Source: Pelagomonas calceolata
Lineage: Eukaryota > Sar > Pelagophyceae > Pelagomonadales > Pelagomonadaceae
DNA length: 64,000 nt
Direction of reading: 5' to 3'
Assembly (NCBI GenBank): GCA_918797485.1
Contig: CAKKNE010000006.1
Coordinates: forward strand, 2,356,001 to 2,420,000
Positions 1-10,248 of the stretch are shown here, piece after piece; positions within the stretch are counted from its first letter, which is position 1, and the number at the start of each line of letters is the position of its first letter. The notes under the pieces are model-generated. The model had not been told where the DNA came from. It worked only from the letters and a program-made list of their open reading frames with translations, and did no database searches. Made by a program: the position numbers and the translations under genes.

Positions 1-2
1 TG

Positions 3-1124
3 GCGGCGCTCGATGCGGAGTTAGACGCTGTGGATCGGTTGCTGAAGAACGAAGCGGTGCCCGAGGATCGCAGTATGAAGCTCGAACGAGTCCTGAACGC
101 CTTCTTCACGGCGGCTCGAGGCGCCTTCTGCGGCTTGGCTGGCGGCGTTATTATCATCAATTTCGCCCTGGACAAGGATCGGCAGCTCCTGGACCACTAC
201 GGTCGAACGTCGAACTTATTCAGGCGGTGGGGCTATCTCCTCGCGACGACCGTCTTCGTCGGTGCACTCAATGCCTGGCACAACGCCCAAGCTAACGCAA
301 GAATAGAGAGAATCGATCCCATTTTGACGCTCGAAGTCCGTTCCATGGTCGTGATCTACTTCTTCGCTCTCGTGTTCACGTTGGCGATGGCCACGGCCGA
401 CGCTTCGTTAGCGAGGCACTGGACGGACTGGGACCCCGAGACTACTGATGCTACAGAACTACAGTTATATAATGATCGAGACGACGATTGGGAGCGCGTG
501 TTCTATGGGAAAGCTACTGAATTACAAACCTTCAAGACCTGGCGCTTCTGCTGCTGGGCGCGGTTCGTCTGTGCCGCTGTTGGCTGGTTGGTTTCGTTGA
601 ATCGCTTTGACCAGCTGTCGAAGCAACTGCACGCGAAACGTCGAGAGATTGATGCTTTACGGGGTGCTGTGCGTACCGCTAGTACGAAGATGATCGACCT
701 CTACAACGAACAGGAGAAGAATAAGGAGGTACCGACCGGGACCGAAGCCTTGCGGGATCTGCTCGGTCGACGAGGCTTACCCGTTCCTGCCGAGGCGCAG
801 GATCTGGTCCGGAACCCACTCATGGAGGCGGAGGCGCCTACCCTCGAGCGGAAGGACGAGAAGCCCTCGGCCCTCCAGAAGATGGCGGCCCTACAAAAGA
901 AAAAGGCGGAGCTCGGTAAAAAGTCGGCCGAGGAGCTCAGTAAAACGCGCGGAAACGAGGAGGAGAAGACGACGGAGAACCCCATCCGCGGCGTGCGCGT
1001 CGTCCAGTCCAAGCCGGCAGCTTCTCCAGCGAAATCGGACGCCAGCGGGAGCAGCGACGACTCGAGCACGGACGACGAGGGGCCGCGGGACCTGCTGACA
1101 GGGAGCCCGCGCCAGCGCCGCTGA
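3..1124 (+). CDS. Multipass membrane protein, 5' partial
   Basis: The reading frame is open to the left edge of the window, so the N-terminus is missing; the first in-window ATG in this frame is at position 75. Four hydrophobic segments are visible, around FCGLAGGVIIINFAL, LLATTVFVGALNAW, VVIYFFALVFTLAMA and FVCAAVGWLVSL. A cytosolic-looking tail follows, with a coiled-coil-like stretch rich in Lys/Glu (SALQKMAALQKKKAELGKK) and an acidic Ser-rich C-terminus. I do not recognise the family. The protein ends 130 bp from the 3' end of the convergent transporter gene. Confidence 0.7.
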   Translation, partial: AALDAELDAVDRLLKNEAVPEDRSMKLERVLNAFFTAARGAFCGLAGGVIIINFALDKDRQLLDHYGRTSNLFRRWGYLLATTVFVGALNAWHNAQANARIERIDPILTLEVRSMVVIYFFALVFTLAMATADASLARHWTDWDPETTDATELQLYNDRDDDWERVFYGKATELQTFKTWRFCCWARFVCAAVGWLVSLNRFDQLSKQLHAKRREIDALRGAVRTASTKMIDLYNEQEKNKEVPTGTEALRDLLGRRGLPVPAEAQDLVRNPLMEAEAPTLERKDEKPSALQKMAALQKKKAELGKKSAEELSKTRGNEEEKTTENPIRGVRVVQSKPAASPAKSDASGSSDDSSTDDEGPRDLLTGSPRQRR

Positions 1125-1253
1125 GTTGAGTAACAGACTACTTAGTATGAACAACACTAGCTAGTGGCGACGGGCCGCGGCGATGGCGTGAACACTGCAT
1201 CCCGCTCCACGGGCACGCCGCCGCCCCTCACGCCACCGACGCGAAGGACAACA

Positions 1254-2600
1254 CTACGACACCGCCGCGAAGGACAGCCCGACGAGCGCCAGGCCGAATG
1301 AGACCAGTACGAAGGAAGCACAACGCCGCCACCACAAACGCGGCTTCTCGCGCGCCGCCAGCACCACTGGCGAAGAGAAGATCAAACCCGGCAGGATGAA
1401 CCCGATCAGCGACCCGGCGACGGCCCCCGTCAAAGCCATGACTGCGCCCAGCGAATCTGTACTGAGAGCGACGCCGACGAGCGAAGCCCACAGCCCGAGC
1501 GACCACATACCGTGCGTCCTCGATGAGACGAGACGCACGTCCTCCACCGAGGCATCGCGGTATTTTGAGGACGCGGCCCGATGCAGCGCGTGGCCCGCCT
1601 GGCGGCAGACGAACACCGAGCTCGGAATGCCGAACACCATCGTAATGGCATAGAGTAACCGAGCAATCAGCGCTCGCACGTCGTGGATGGGGTAGTCGTT
1701 CAGGATGTTGCTCGAGGTTTGCGCACCGTAGGTGAGGTAGCCCGCTGCACTGAACAATACACAAAGTAAAGCTGAGGAGCCGAGGGCGAGGCCCGTCGAT
1801 TTCGCGAAGCGGGAAGGTGTCCTTCGTTTCAGGGACCGGTAGTACAAAAAGCACGAGTCCTGGCACACAAAGGCGAAGGCGAACAGGCCCAGGGCGGCCA
1901 CGACGCCGCGGCCCTCGTTCTCAGGTGCCGCTATCGTTAATGACCCTTCTTGGCCCCTCGTACATAACTCAGAAATAACAACACCGGTAGCCGCGAAGAC
2001 CGCTGCTACACTGAGTAGCGAGATGCCTTCCAATCCAGAAACGTCCCTCAACAAACAGGGTGGTAGAGCCGCCATTCCAGCTCCAGCGACACACGCCAGC
2101 CGCAAATGTTTACAAGGCTTCGCCACGAAGAACTCGACGGACGACACCGCCGTGTCGCCGAAGATAATTAAATATGTAAGTGCAGCCCCGACGTCGAAGA
2201 CGAATTGGCCGCCGCAGACCAAGACCTCCCCAATACTTCCCAGACATTTTTTCGCCAATCCCCCGTAGCACGCCGCCTTGAGCAGTTCGGCGTCCCGTAC
2301 TAACGCGACGACTACCACATGTACGGTGAAAGCCATCCCGACGAGTAAAATGCAGCCGAGGCCCAGGCCCGCGTCCTTGAGGGCTGCGGGCAGGCCGACG
2401 ATGCCGCTCCCGACGATGGCGTTCGCTAGATTTATTCCTACGCCCAGGATCGTCGAGCGGCCCTCGTCTGGCTCTTCGGGCGTTGTTTCCGGCGCGTCTG
2501 CAGCACTTTGTTCTTGTGCCTCATTTACGGGTGCCTCGGAGGCGTCCTCGAGCAGCGGCGCGGCGAGCGCTGTTGCCTGCTCTTCGTCCTCATCAGCCAT
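1254..2600 (-). CDS. Amino acid/auxin permease (AAAP, SLC38-like) transporter
   Basis: This uninterrupted 448-residue protein has about eleven transmembrane segments after an acidic Ala/Glu-rich N-terminal tail of about 45 residues. The first helix carries GVGINLANAIVGSGIVGLP, a typical first-helix signature of AAAP/SLC38 transporters, which move neutral amino acids with Na+ or H+. Family membership is established knowledge of that motif; the substrate is not predictable. The start at 2600 gives the whole family fold, and a CTAG-type promoter element lies 74 bp upstream. Confidence 0.85.
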   Translation of the reverse strand: MADEDEEQATALAAPLLEDASEAPVNEAQEQSAADAPETTPEEPDEGRSTILGVGINLANAIVGSGIVGLPAALKDAGLGLGCILLVGMAFTVHVVVVALVRDAELLKAACYGGLAKKCLGSIGEVLVCGGQFVFDVGAALTYLIIFGDTAVSSVEFFVAKPCKHLRLACVAGAGMAALPPCLLRDVSGLEGISLLSVAAVFAATGVVISELCTRGQEGSLTIAAPENEGRGVVAALGLFAFAFVCQDSCFLYYRSLKRRTPSRFAKSTGLALGSSALLCVLFSAAGYLTYGAQTSSNILNDYPIHDVRALIARLLYAITMVFGIPSSVFVCRQAGHALHRAASSKYRDASVEDVRLVSSRTHGMWSLGLWASLVGVALSTDSLGAVMALTGAVAGSLIGFILPGLIFSSPVVLAAREKPRLWWRRCASFVLVSFGLALVGLSFAAVS

Positions 2601-2673
2601 GATGCTTGCACGGGTAGGTGGCTTGTGTTAATGCACCGCTGCGCTGTGGACCTGCGCAAACAGCCGACTTTAG

Positions 2674-2698
2674 CTAGGGTTATGTGACATACTAGCAA
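2674..2698 (+). promoter_or_regulatory. CTAG-flanked upstream element, copy 1
   Basis: The sequence CTAGGG-TTATGTGACATA-CTAGCAA matches the recurring motif described in the findings. It sits 74 bp upstream of the transporter start codon at 2600. Confidence 0.5.
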
Positions 2699-2829
2699 AA
2701 AAAACGCGCCCGCAAAGTGCCGGGAGGCCCTGGCGACGTCGGTGCGGCCGCAGCACGGCTCTTTGGATGATGAATTTAATTAATTGTAGTATAACCGTGT
2801 ATTTAACAGAAAGATTACTCGAAACGCCG

Positions 2830-5558
2830 TCACGGCGTCCAGGCCCCGACCGGGCAGACCCCGCCGTTGCCGGTCGCCAGGTCTTCCGCGCAGTCGTACG
2901 ACTCGCGGGCAGGACACGTCAGCGGGCAGTGCGGGTCGCCGGCCCGGCAGCCGCACGTCGCGGGGCAGAAGTACGACAGGGGCCGGATCGGCCAGTTCGC
3001 GCCACCTTCGACGCACAGGTTCGTGGGACCCAATTCGAGCCACGGGAGGACCCAGCAGCCCCAGCGGAGCTGCAGCGATAGACTGACGGCGCTCGCCGCG
3101 AAGTCCTGAGGCCACGTCCACCCGACGCGTTCCCAATTATCCAGGTACGCGTTGTAGGCCGTGTCATTGTACTCCACGTCCTCGCATGGGGTGTCCTGGA
3201 GCCGTGCCATGTACCCTCCCGCGCGCATGCAGTTTCTCCCACAACCCTGGTTCGGGTTCGCCAGAACTAAGGAACTGCGCGGGTCGTCGCAGCCGCAGGT
3301 CCGGGGGCAGAAGAGTCGTGCCCTCAACCCGATGTCGTCGTTGTCGTGGCAGTACCGAGCCACATCACTACAACTCGGCGCGATGCAACTCTTCGTAGTC
3401 GCGTCGCAGAATGGTTTCGACGGCGGACAGCTCCCGCCGCAGGCGTCTCTAGATACCGCGTCGCCGACGGCCCCGCGAATCTGCAGGTCGAGCTCGAACT
3501 GCAGGTCGAGCGTGTCCTCGCACCCGGAATTCCACGTCACGACGGCGTCCTCCACGCTCCGCTGCTTCTGCTGCGCCTGCGCGGAATTTGGACGGAAGGT
3601 GACGTGCCGCGTCGATGGCGTCGCGAGGTGAAGGCCCGCGACGGACGCCGCACGCGGACCACGGACCAGCTGCCACCGGCGGCCACTGGCAGCCGCGTCT
3701 TCGTCGCGAGGCAGCAGGCGGGCGCCGCGGGGTTGCTTCCGAGAGTGGCCCCGGTGGCCTCGTCCCAGAGGTAGCAGGCGTCGCTGTGTGGATCGACCGG
3801 TGACGCCGATGCGCGAGACCCTTCATTCGACCGGTGACGCGCGACGACGCCCCCTCGACGCCGACGCGGCAAGATTCATCAAAAACGGACGCTGGTCGCG
3901 GACTAGCACGTCGCGTTCCCCGCCGCGTCGACACCGATGAAGTGGTCCCGGCCCAACTGCCGCAGCACGGTCTGCACCTGTGCGCAAATCAGTGCTTGCG
4001 TCGCGTCGATGGCGTGGATATGCGACGTTTGATTTATGCACTGCGCGCCAACGGTCCACTCGCGGAAGCTCCAGTCCATGTTGTCGTCCATCGTGAGGTC
4101 AGCGCCCGCGCCGCCGCCGTCCGGAAAGTTCCGCTCCTCGAGGCGGTCGACGCGCGCGCCGGGCGTGTGCGCCCACCTGTGTGGACAAAGTAGCGTCGAT
4201 GGCGTCGGGCGCGTGAGATTTGATTTCCACACAGGCGCCCACGCGACTATCCCAGCCGCGTCGCTCGCGTAGATGAAATCGAGCTCGCCAGCACACAACG
4301 CGTCTCTCGCCTTGACGAAGAGCTCGCGCTGCGGTTGAACGTGGGCGACGAGCAAAGCCGCGACGAACCTGCGTAGAATTATCACGTCAACCCCCACGCC
4401 ATCGACGCACGGGTTGATTTCCACACGGGACGGAACGCGAAGGCCCCGAGTACCGGCGGCGCGAGGACCGCGTACGACGGCACACATGCAGGGAGGGCCG
4501 TCGCGCCCACGAGCCGCTTGAGCCGCCAGGACCCGAGCGCCGCAAAAATTAATTCATCGATCTGCAGAACGATCTCCAGCGCGACGGCGTTCAGGATCAG
4601 GTCGCCGATGCCCGGCGTGATATAAAGCCCCGTACCACGCCAGCACGCAGCAGATGCAGAGTCGTACGACTTGTAAGATAACGCCCCAGGCCGTCCGCGC
4701 GGGGCCGACGTCCATGCGTAGGACGCTGTACAACGTCATGCCGGCCTTGAGCACCGACCCGACGATCGTGAAGGTCCAGACGAGCAGCGCGATGATGCAC
4801 AACAAGACGCCCTGGGGCCAGAGTCGGTCCTGCATGCCCGCGTAGGTCTTGAGCACCGCGAACTGGTCGACTTGCGACGCCGCGACCTCGTTGTACGCCA
4901 GCTCCGAGCAGACCTTGCGCGCCAGCGACACGCCGCGCGCCGCGTCGTAGTACTGCACGTCGTGCGCGATCTCGACGCGAAACTTGCGGAACTCCGAGAC
5001 CGTCTCCGCGGTGATGGCCTTGTCATACCCTAACTGCGCCGCAACATATAAAAAGATGAGCTGCGTGGCGACCATCAGCACGAGCAGGCCCACGGTCGTG
5101 GCGGCGTCGCCCAGTGACGTCTCCGGCGCGCCGACCAAGAGCGCCGCCTCCCAGAGCGACTCCTCCATGTCCCGTTCATCCTCGGTCGCCTCGGCCTCGC
5201 CCGCTTCGGGAGCCACCGCGATAATGGTCTCGTCCGCCTTCTCGCTCCGCGGCCGCGGGCTCGGCCACCAACTCGGCTGCTTCGCCGCTTTTTTACGCGG
5301 GGCGAGCTCCGCGATCGCGGCACTGAGGGCGTTCCGGTCCCTGAGACTTGGAATGCCCAGCTCCGTGCGAATGTCCGCCTTGGACATTTCGACGAGGAGC
5401 GCCCCATCGACTTCATTGGTTCGGAGCGCCTGCGCCGTCCGCGCCGACAGCTTGGTGGCAGCCCAGCCCGCCACTTGATTCACTGACCAGGTCTCGACGT
5501 CGCCGTCCGGCAGGACGTAGTCCTCCTCGGGGGTGACGCCGCAGAGGGCGTCGATCAT
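2830..5558 (-). CDS. SAM-domain multipass membrane protein with Cys-rich (ShK-like) C-terminus; six exons
   Basis: Exons are inferred at 5558-4437, 4368-4243, 4176-4053, 3977-3910, 3783-3654 and 3576-2830, giving about 771 residues. Residues ~20-90 look like a SAM domain (VETWSVNQVAGWAATKLS, then ELGIPSLRDRNALSAAIAEL). Transmembrane segments follow (LLVLMVATQLIFLYVAAQL, LLCIIALLVWTFTIVGSVL, LCICCVLAWYG, FAFVAALLVAHV). The last exon is rich in cysteine, with two ShK-like stretches such as RLFCPRTCGC and YFCPATCGC. The frame shifts by one base in a four-C run at 4628-4631 (GGGG in sense); reading three Gs continues smoothly into GLYITPGIGDLILNAV. Five introns separate the exons and at least three are introners. 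Function is unknown; a cell-surface receptor is a guess. The donor near 4052 is the least certain boundary. Confidence 0.65.
3577..3653. mobile_element. Degenerate introner, intron 5 of the SAM membrane gene
   Basis: In the sense (minus) strand the intron runs from GTGCGGCGTCC to CCGCGCAG and contains the GACGCCATCGACGCGG core. Both flanking exons are in phase 0. No clean target-site duplication remains. Confidence 0.5.
3784..3909. mobile_element. Degenerate introner, intron 4 of the SAM membrane gene
   Basis: The sense-strand 3' end GGTCGATCCACACAG matches the introner terminus. Removing the intron bypasses the TAG at the end of the preceding open frame and joins GNAT to DACYLWDEATG in phase. 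The 5' terminus is eroded. Confidence 0.5.
3978..4052 (+). mobile_element. Introner of the GCGCAAATC subtype, intron 3 of the SAM membrane gene
   Basis: The plus strand reads CTGTGCGCAAATCA, a GCGTCGATGGCGTG core, then TTTGATTTATGCAC. The sense acceptor is GATTTGCGCACAG|GTGCAG. The donor is unresolved: GTGCATAA would fit the duplication rule, whereas GTTGGC keeps the reading frame. Confidence 0.55.
4177..4242 (+). mobile_element. Introner with perfect 8-bp target duplication, intron 2 of the SAM membrane gene
   Basis: The element (4177-4234) has perfect ends CTGTGTGG / CCACACAG and the core GCGTCGATGGCGT. GCGCCCAC occurs at 4169-4176 and again at 4235-4242. In the sense strand the donor is the GT of GTGGGCGC and the acceptor is the element's CAG, so the spliced exon is exactly restored (AWAHTPGARV). 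Confidence 0.85.
4369..4436 (-). mobile_element. Introner, intron 1 of the SAM membrane gene
   Basis: The sense strand reads GTTCCGTC, CCGTGTGGAAATCAACC, the GCGTCGATGGCGTGG core, then TACGCAG|GTTCGTCG. The target duplication is eroded (GTTCCGTC versus GTTCGTCG) and the 3' terminus is lost or replaced. Removal joins LGAF to FVAALLVAHV within one membrane helix. Confidence 0.65.
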
Positions 5559-5858
5559 GCTGGCTTAATCAACCTCTTGGGTTGTGCTGCAGGCGCTGCA
5601 GCAAAGACGACACTCGTGCGCCCAGTGCGCGCCTCCGCGGACGGCGACGACGCGCAGCGGGGCAGCACTCTGGCTCCCAGGAGCAGCAGTCTGGGCAGCC
5701 TCTCTCTCTTCAAACTGAAACTGAATCACTTATGCAGGGGCGGCCCTCCCGGGATTCCTCCGGGGACGCTTCTCCCGAGAGCTGCCCCTCGGAAGACTTT
5801 GGTGACCCGCACGACCTTCAAAGTTCAGCTCACCAAGGTGCAAAGGCTGCCCATCGCC

Positions 5859-8595
5859 ATGAAGCTCCTCCTGGCCCTCGCGGCGGGGCGCGCGGCCGCC
5901 GTCACCGACGTCTTCCTCGCGTCGGACCGCCTCGCGGCCTCGGCGGCCGTGCTCAACTCGGTCTGCGACAACAGCAACCCTTCCCAGCTCCGCTTCCATC
6001 TGCTGGCGCCGACGCAAGAGGAGGCGGAAACGCTGGCGCGCGAGACGGAAACGGCCTGCGATGGCGCGGTTGTGCTGCCGTACGGCCTCGCGGAATTCGA
6101 GGCCCGCGTCCGGACGCTCGGCGAGGAGCCGATGTGGACGACGGCGCTCGCCACGGTCGAACGGTCGACGTCGGCGTACGCCGTACCCGTGGCGCGCTGG
6201 GACCGCGACAAAAAGCACACGTCCCCGTACAACCACGCCCGCTTCTACGCGCCCCAATTGATAGAAGGCGACACGCTCGTGATGCTCGACGACGACGTCA
6301 TCGTCCAGGGCGACGTCACGACGCTCAAGCCGCAGCAAAAGGCCGTGGCCGCGGGCTGCCAGCAGTGGTACGTGAACGGAGACGACTTCGAGGCCTCCAC
6401 AGATTTATCATATGCTGATGTTCCGTACTTCGGCTACGGCGTCTTGTCGGAGGACCGCGGCGACCCAACTTGCGCGCACGAGCACGCGACGGAGTGCGTT
6501 CCCGGCGACGCGCGGCAGTGGTTCGCCGAGGTGGCGCGCACCGACCAAGCCGTCGCGAGGCGCGCCGCCTGGCCGCGGCTCCTCCGGCGCCTCGCCGCGA
6601 TCAAGGACGACGCCTTCGCTTCCCCCTCGCCGGACGACGGCGACGCGTTCGTCGAGGAATTACGGAACGCTCGGGCCTGGAACTTCGGGCTGGTCGTGAT
6701 CGACCTCAACTCGTGGAAACGGCACGAGCTCACGGCGAAATATACTGGGTGGCTCGAGGCCAACTACCGTCGGGAATTCTGGCCAAGCGACTCCCTCGCG
6801 TTCGGGCTGGGCCTGCCGTTCCTCGCGCTGCGGGGCGAGGTCGAGTGCTTTGAGGATGCTGGCGCCGTAAGCTTCGAGCAGGGCCTGGGCGTGGCGCCCT
6901 GGGTCCACACGGACCGCGACACGAAAACTCTAGACGACGCCTTTGCCCTACATTGGAACGGTAATAGGAAGCCGTGGGATATGGATCGGTGCGACGAGGA
7001 GACGCGGCCCTACTTCTTGCGGTACCTCGCGCGGTCCCCGGGACTCTACGGCGGCCACGTCGCCGAATCTAACGGAGACTACTATGCCAAGTGCGCACCG
7101 CCGCCACCCAAGCCCTCGCACCACCGCTTCCTCGCGGACCGATCCACTGCCACGAAGGCGTCGGTCGCGGGCTCGGCATTCTCCACTTGGGACCAGGCCT
7201 ACGCGTGGTATGCGAACGTATATAAGTTCACGGAGCCCAAGGACATTGCGGAGGGCTATACCGAGGCGGACTGGCCGGGGATGGTCCGACTCGCTGCGTC
7301 TTCAGTTTCGCCGTCGACGCGACACTGTAAAGGTCGTTTCCACGCAGGCCATCACCATCGATGATTGTGAAGCCAAGTGCGCCGCCCACTTTCCGAGTGG
7401 CCGCGGAGTCCTCGCGTGCCCCAAGACGGAACTCGAGCGCAACATCCTGAAGTGGCTCTGGTGGCATCCCAGTGCATATGGCTTCGTAGGTAACTATCGC
7501 GGCACGGCGGCGAGCGACGCCTTCGACGGCTGCCCGCGCGGTGCCGGCACCGTGGGCGACGGCACGGCGGGCGTCGCCGGCGATGGCCCCGCGTCGCTGG
7601 GCTTCATGCCGGACAACGGCGGCACGTGCGACATCGAGGAGCGGTGTGCGGTGCTTGTGGGAAACGAGTGGGTGATCGAGAAGGAGACGTGGGGCAAGGG
7701 CGAGTCCTGGGAGGTGACGGACCGATGGCAGACCGGCGAGATCACGTGGAAGGACTGGATCGACGACAAGAGCTGCGGCACCGGGGACTACGCTTTGCCC
7801 GAGAAGGACGTGGAAGAGAACGACAGCGGTGAACTGAGTGGAAATCAACCAGTGCGTCGGGTGCACCCGACAATTCTTCACGAAGTCCTTTCTCGGCGAC
7901 TACGTGGCCGCGCTGGCTCCGTTGAGTAGTGATGAACCGGCACCGCCACGCCATCGAGCGAACGAGCCGTAAAATTTGATTTCCACACAGGCGGTGAAGG
8001 CACGAAGACGCGCTACGAGCACCGCCGGAGCGTTTGTTTGTGCGAGGACGCCGAGGCGGATTCTTCGTACGATACAGCCGATCTCCTCGCCACGTCGCCG
8101 GGGCTCCCCTCCGGCTCGACGGCGTTGCCCTGCGACGACATGCTCGTCTCGAGCGAGGACAAGTACGACAAGACCACGAGTGCCGAGGCGTTCGCGATCG
8201 TCTTCATCGTCCTCATCGTCGTCGGCAGCTGCATCGCGTGCAGCGTCTTCGCCTTCATGAGCCAGCGGCGCCAGAGGATGCTATACGAGGAGAACGAGAA
8301 AAAAAGACAAGCGCAACTGGCCAACGCGGCCCCCATCGTCCACGCGCCTCCCGTCGTCCAGCCCCAGGTCCAGCAAGGCTACGTCCAGCCTCAAGTCGTG
8401 CAGGGCGGCTATGGGGCGCCCCAGGGCACCGTGGTGCAGGGAGGCTACGCCCCCCAGCCGGGCTACGCGCCCCAGGGACAAGTCGTCGGCGCCTACCCGC
8501 CCGCGCCACCTGCGGGACAAGTCTATGCCCCCCAGGGCACCGTCGTTCAGGGCGGCTACGCGCCCGAGGGCGGCTACAAGCCCGAAGGGTACTGA
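5859..8595 (+). CDS. Membrane-anchored GT8-family glycosyltransferase; three exons
   Basis: Exons 5859-7283, 7348-7828 and 7991-8595 give 836 residues with consistent phase. The ATG at 5859 starts a signal peptide (MKLLLALAAGRAAA). Residues ~15-390 form a GT8 transferase. MLDDDVIVQGD contains the metal-binding DxD motif, and LHWNGNRKPW matches the HxxGxxKPW nucleotide-sugar motif of GAUT/LARGE-type enzymes. A Cys-containing region follows (TIDDCEAKCAAHFPSGRG), then one transmembrane helix (AIVFIVLIVVGSCIACSVFAF). The cytosolic tail has repeated GGYAPQ/GTVVQGGY units rich in Pro, Gly and Gln. Activity on secretory-pathway or cell-wall glycans is inferred. A catalytic domain ahead of a C-terminal anchor and PGQ tail is unusual, because Golgi GT8 enzymes are normally type II. 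Confidence 0.8.
7284..7347. mobile_element. Degenerate introner, intron 1 of the GT8 gene
   Basis: The intron begins GTCCGACTCG, contains CGCCGTCGACGCGACAC and ends GTCGTTTCCACGCAG, a worn form of the introner terminus. Both junctions are in phase 0 (DWPGM|AITIDDC). Confidence 0.6.
7829..7990 (+). mobile_element. Long introner with perfect target duplication, intron 2 of the GT8 gene
   Basis: The element spans 7834-7990 (CTGAGTGGAAATCAACC to AAATTTGATTTCCACACAG). GCGGTGAA flanks it at 7826-7833 and 7991-7998. The duplication does not start with GT, so the donor is the internal GT (7829-7830). Splicing therefore leaves three extra bases and one added Gly. The interior is related to the introner at 19890-20044. 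Confidence 0.8.
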
Positions 8596-8721
8596 GCACA
8601 CCCCAAATTCACCCAATGCCTCTCCAAGTCGCCTCCTGCTGCTCTATCGCGATCTCCCCTTACCCTATTGAAATAACTACTGCTCACGTCCACGACCGAA
8701 TAAACTTACGAGAAAACACTA

Positions 8722-10248
8722 CTAGTGGTGCGCCGCCTCGGCGCGCGCCCGTGACCCCAGAGGTCCGGTAACGAGGTGGTGGCGAAACGCGCCCGCGAAC
8801 CGAATCGCGTTGAAGACCGCGAAGGAACACCAGACGCCTGACAACGTACCCCCGAAGGTCCGCAACGACAGCACCAGCCCGCCCGCGGCCACGGCCGCGT
8901 TGCGAGCCAGGGGAAAGAAGGCCTGGTGACCCTGCATGATCCCCTCGGCCACGAAGGTCACGCCGTTCAACAACTGCAGGGCCGCGCCGATGGCCGCCGG
9001 CGCGCGCGCCGCTTCCCGGATCGAGGCGACCGGCGAGAACACGTTCAGGAGCGGTAGTGCCGCCAATTGCAATATAGCGAGCGCCACGCCGGCGCACAGG
9101 CCCCAGCCCAGCATGCGGTCCGCGACGCCCTTCGCGCGCGAGACGCCGCCGCCTTCTTCCTTTGGCGCGTTCATCGCCGCGGGTACAAGAACCGCCGCCA
9201 CCGACGACAACGCGAACAGCACGACGCCGCCGAGCTGCCATACTTGCATCGCTATCGTATGGGCGGCGGCCGCATTACCAGCAGGATCGATGGCCTGGGT
9301 CGCGCGCGTGACGCTCAGGAAGGCGATGTTCAGTGCCACCGACCGCGCCAAGACGCCCGCCCCGCCCGTCAGCAGCGGCAGCAAGCTTCCGAGCGGCGGC
9401 GGCTTCAGGGCCTTGAGGGGATTCGCCGCGAGTTGCAGCGTGCCCCGCTTCAACAGTAAAAGGGTATAAGTGAGCGCCGAGGTCACCTCCGCGGCTGCGG
9501 TCGCGAGAGCCGCACCACCGACCCCGAGACCCGCCCCAAAAATCAGGATGGGATCCAATACCACATTCATCATCTGGGAAAACAACGTGATCCGTAGGGG
9601 CGTTTGCACGTCCAATCGACCGCGGAACGCCGCGAAGCCGACGAACGCGACCATCGCAGGCACCAAAGCACCTGCCCTAATGGTAAGATACTTCGTTGCT
9701 TGACTCCACACCTCGGACGCCGCTGTTGCCGGTAGGGCCAACCCCAAAGCTCGCTTCGGATTGGCAAATAGTAGTAGTGAAGCGGTCGCGCCGATGCACG
9801 TCGAGATCCACAGCGCATCTCTCACACGCTTCCTTACTAAAGTCTCGTCGCCCGACGCGTGGGCCGCGGCGACCAGAGGCGTGACCACCGAAGGGACGAA
9901 GCTGACCACAAAAAATATCGAGCTAAACACCTGGTTCGCAGCACCTAATGCAGCGAGCGCCGTCGGGTCCCCCAGCTTGCCGACCCAGAGCGTATCTACG
10001 GTGCCCACGAGCGGTAATATCAGGAAATTGAGGACGGCAGGTACCGCGAGCTTTGTGATGGTGCCGTCGAGCGCGTCGCCCCGCGGCAGGACGAGGTTCT
10101 TCCCGGTCTCGCCGCCCACGACCTTGAGGCTCTCGAGCGACGCGCTGCTGTGTCTTTTAGTTAAGCGGCGCTGCGGCGTCGGCGGCAGCCGCGCTACCAC
10201 CAGGCTGTGCGCCTGGAGGAGGAGCGGCGCGAGGAGGTGGGTCCGCAT
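8722..10248 (-). CDS. MATE-family efflux transporter
   Basis: The ATG at 10248 gives 508 residues; the same frame stays open further upstream to 10461 but that part has no family-like sequence. A targeting-like N-terminus (MRTHLLAPLLLQAHSLVVA...) precedes twelve transmembrane segments. The first is typical of MATE/DinF proteins (LAVPAVLNFLILPLVGTVDTLWVGKLG). Plant and algal proteins of this EDS5/DinF-like subfamily are often plastid or vesicle proton- or sodium-coupled organic-compound exporters; the substrate here is unknown. Its stop lies about 130 bp from the end of the convergent GT8 gene. Confidence 0.85.
   Translation of the reverse strand: MRTHLLAPLLLQAHSLVVARLPPTPQRRLTKRHSSASLESLKVVGGETGKNLVLPRGDALDGTITKLAVPAVLNFLILPLVGTVDTLWVGKLGDPTALAALGAANQVFSSIFFVVSFVPSVVTPLVAAAHASGDETLVRKRVRDALWISTCIGATASLLLFANPKRALGLALPATAASEVWSQATKYLTIRAGALVPAMVAFVGFAAFRGRLDVQTPLRITLFSQMMNVVLDPILIFGAGLGVGGAALATAAAEVTSALTYTLLLLKRGTLQLAANPLKALKPPPLGSLLPLLTGGAGVLARSVALNIAFLSVTRATQAIDPAGNAAAAHTIAMQVWQLGGVVLFALSSVAAVLVPAAMNAPKEEGGGVSRAKGVADRMLGWGLCAGVALAILQLAALPLLNVFSPVASIREAARAPAAIGAALQLLNGVTFVAEGIMQGHQAFFPLARNAAVAAGGLVLSLRTFGGTLSGVWCSFAVFNAIRFAGAFRHHLVTGPLGSRARAEAAHH

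Noticed and set aside
1137-1168. CTTAGTATGAACAACACTAGCTAG between convergent genes as a CTAG element
   Set aside because: Only partly similar and not upstream of any start codon; kept out of the motif count.
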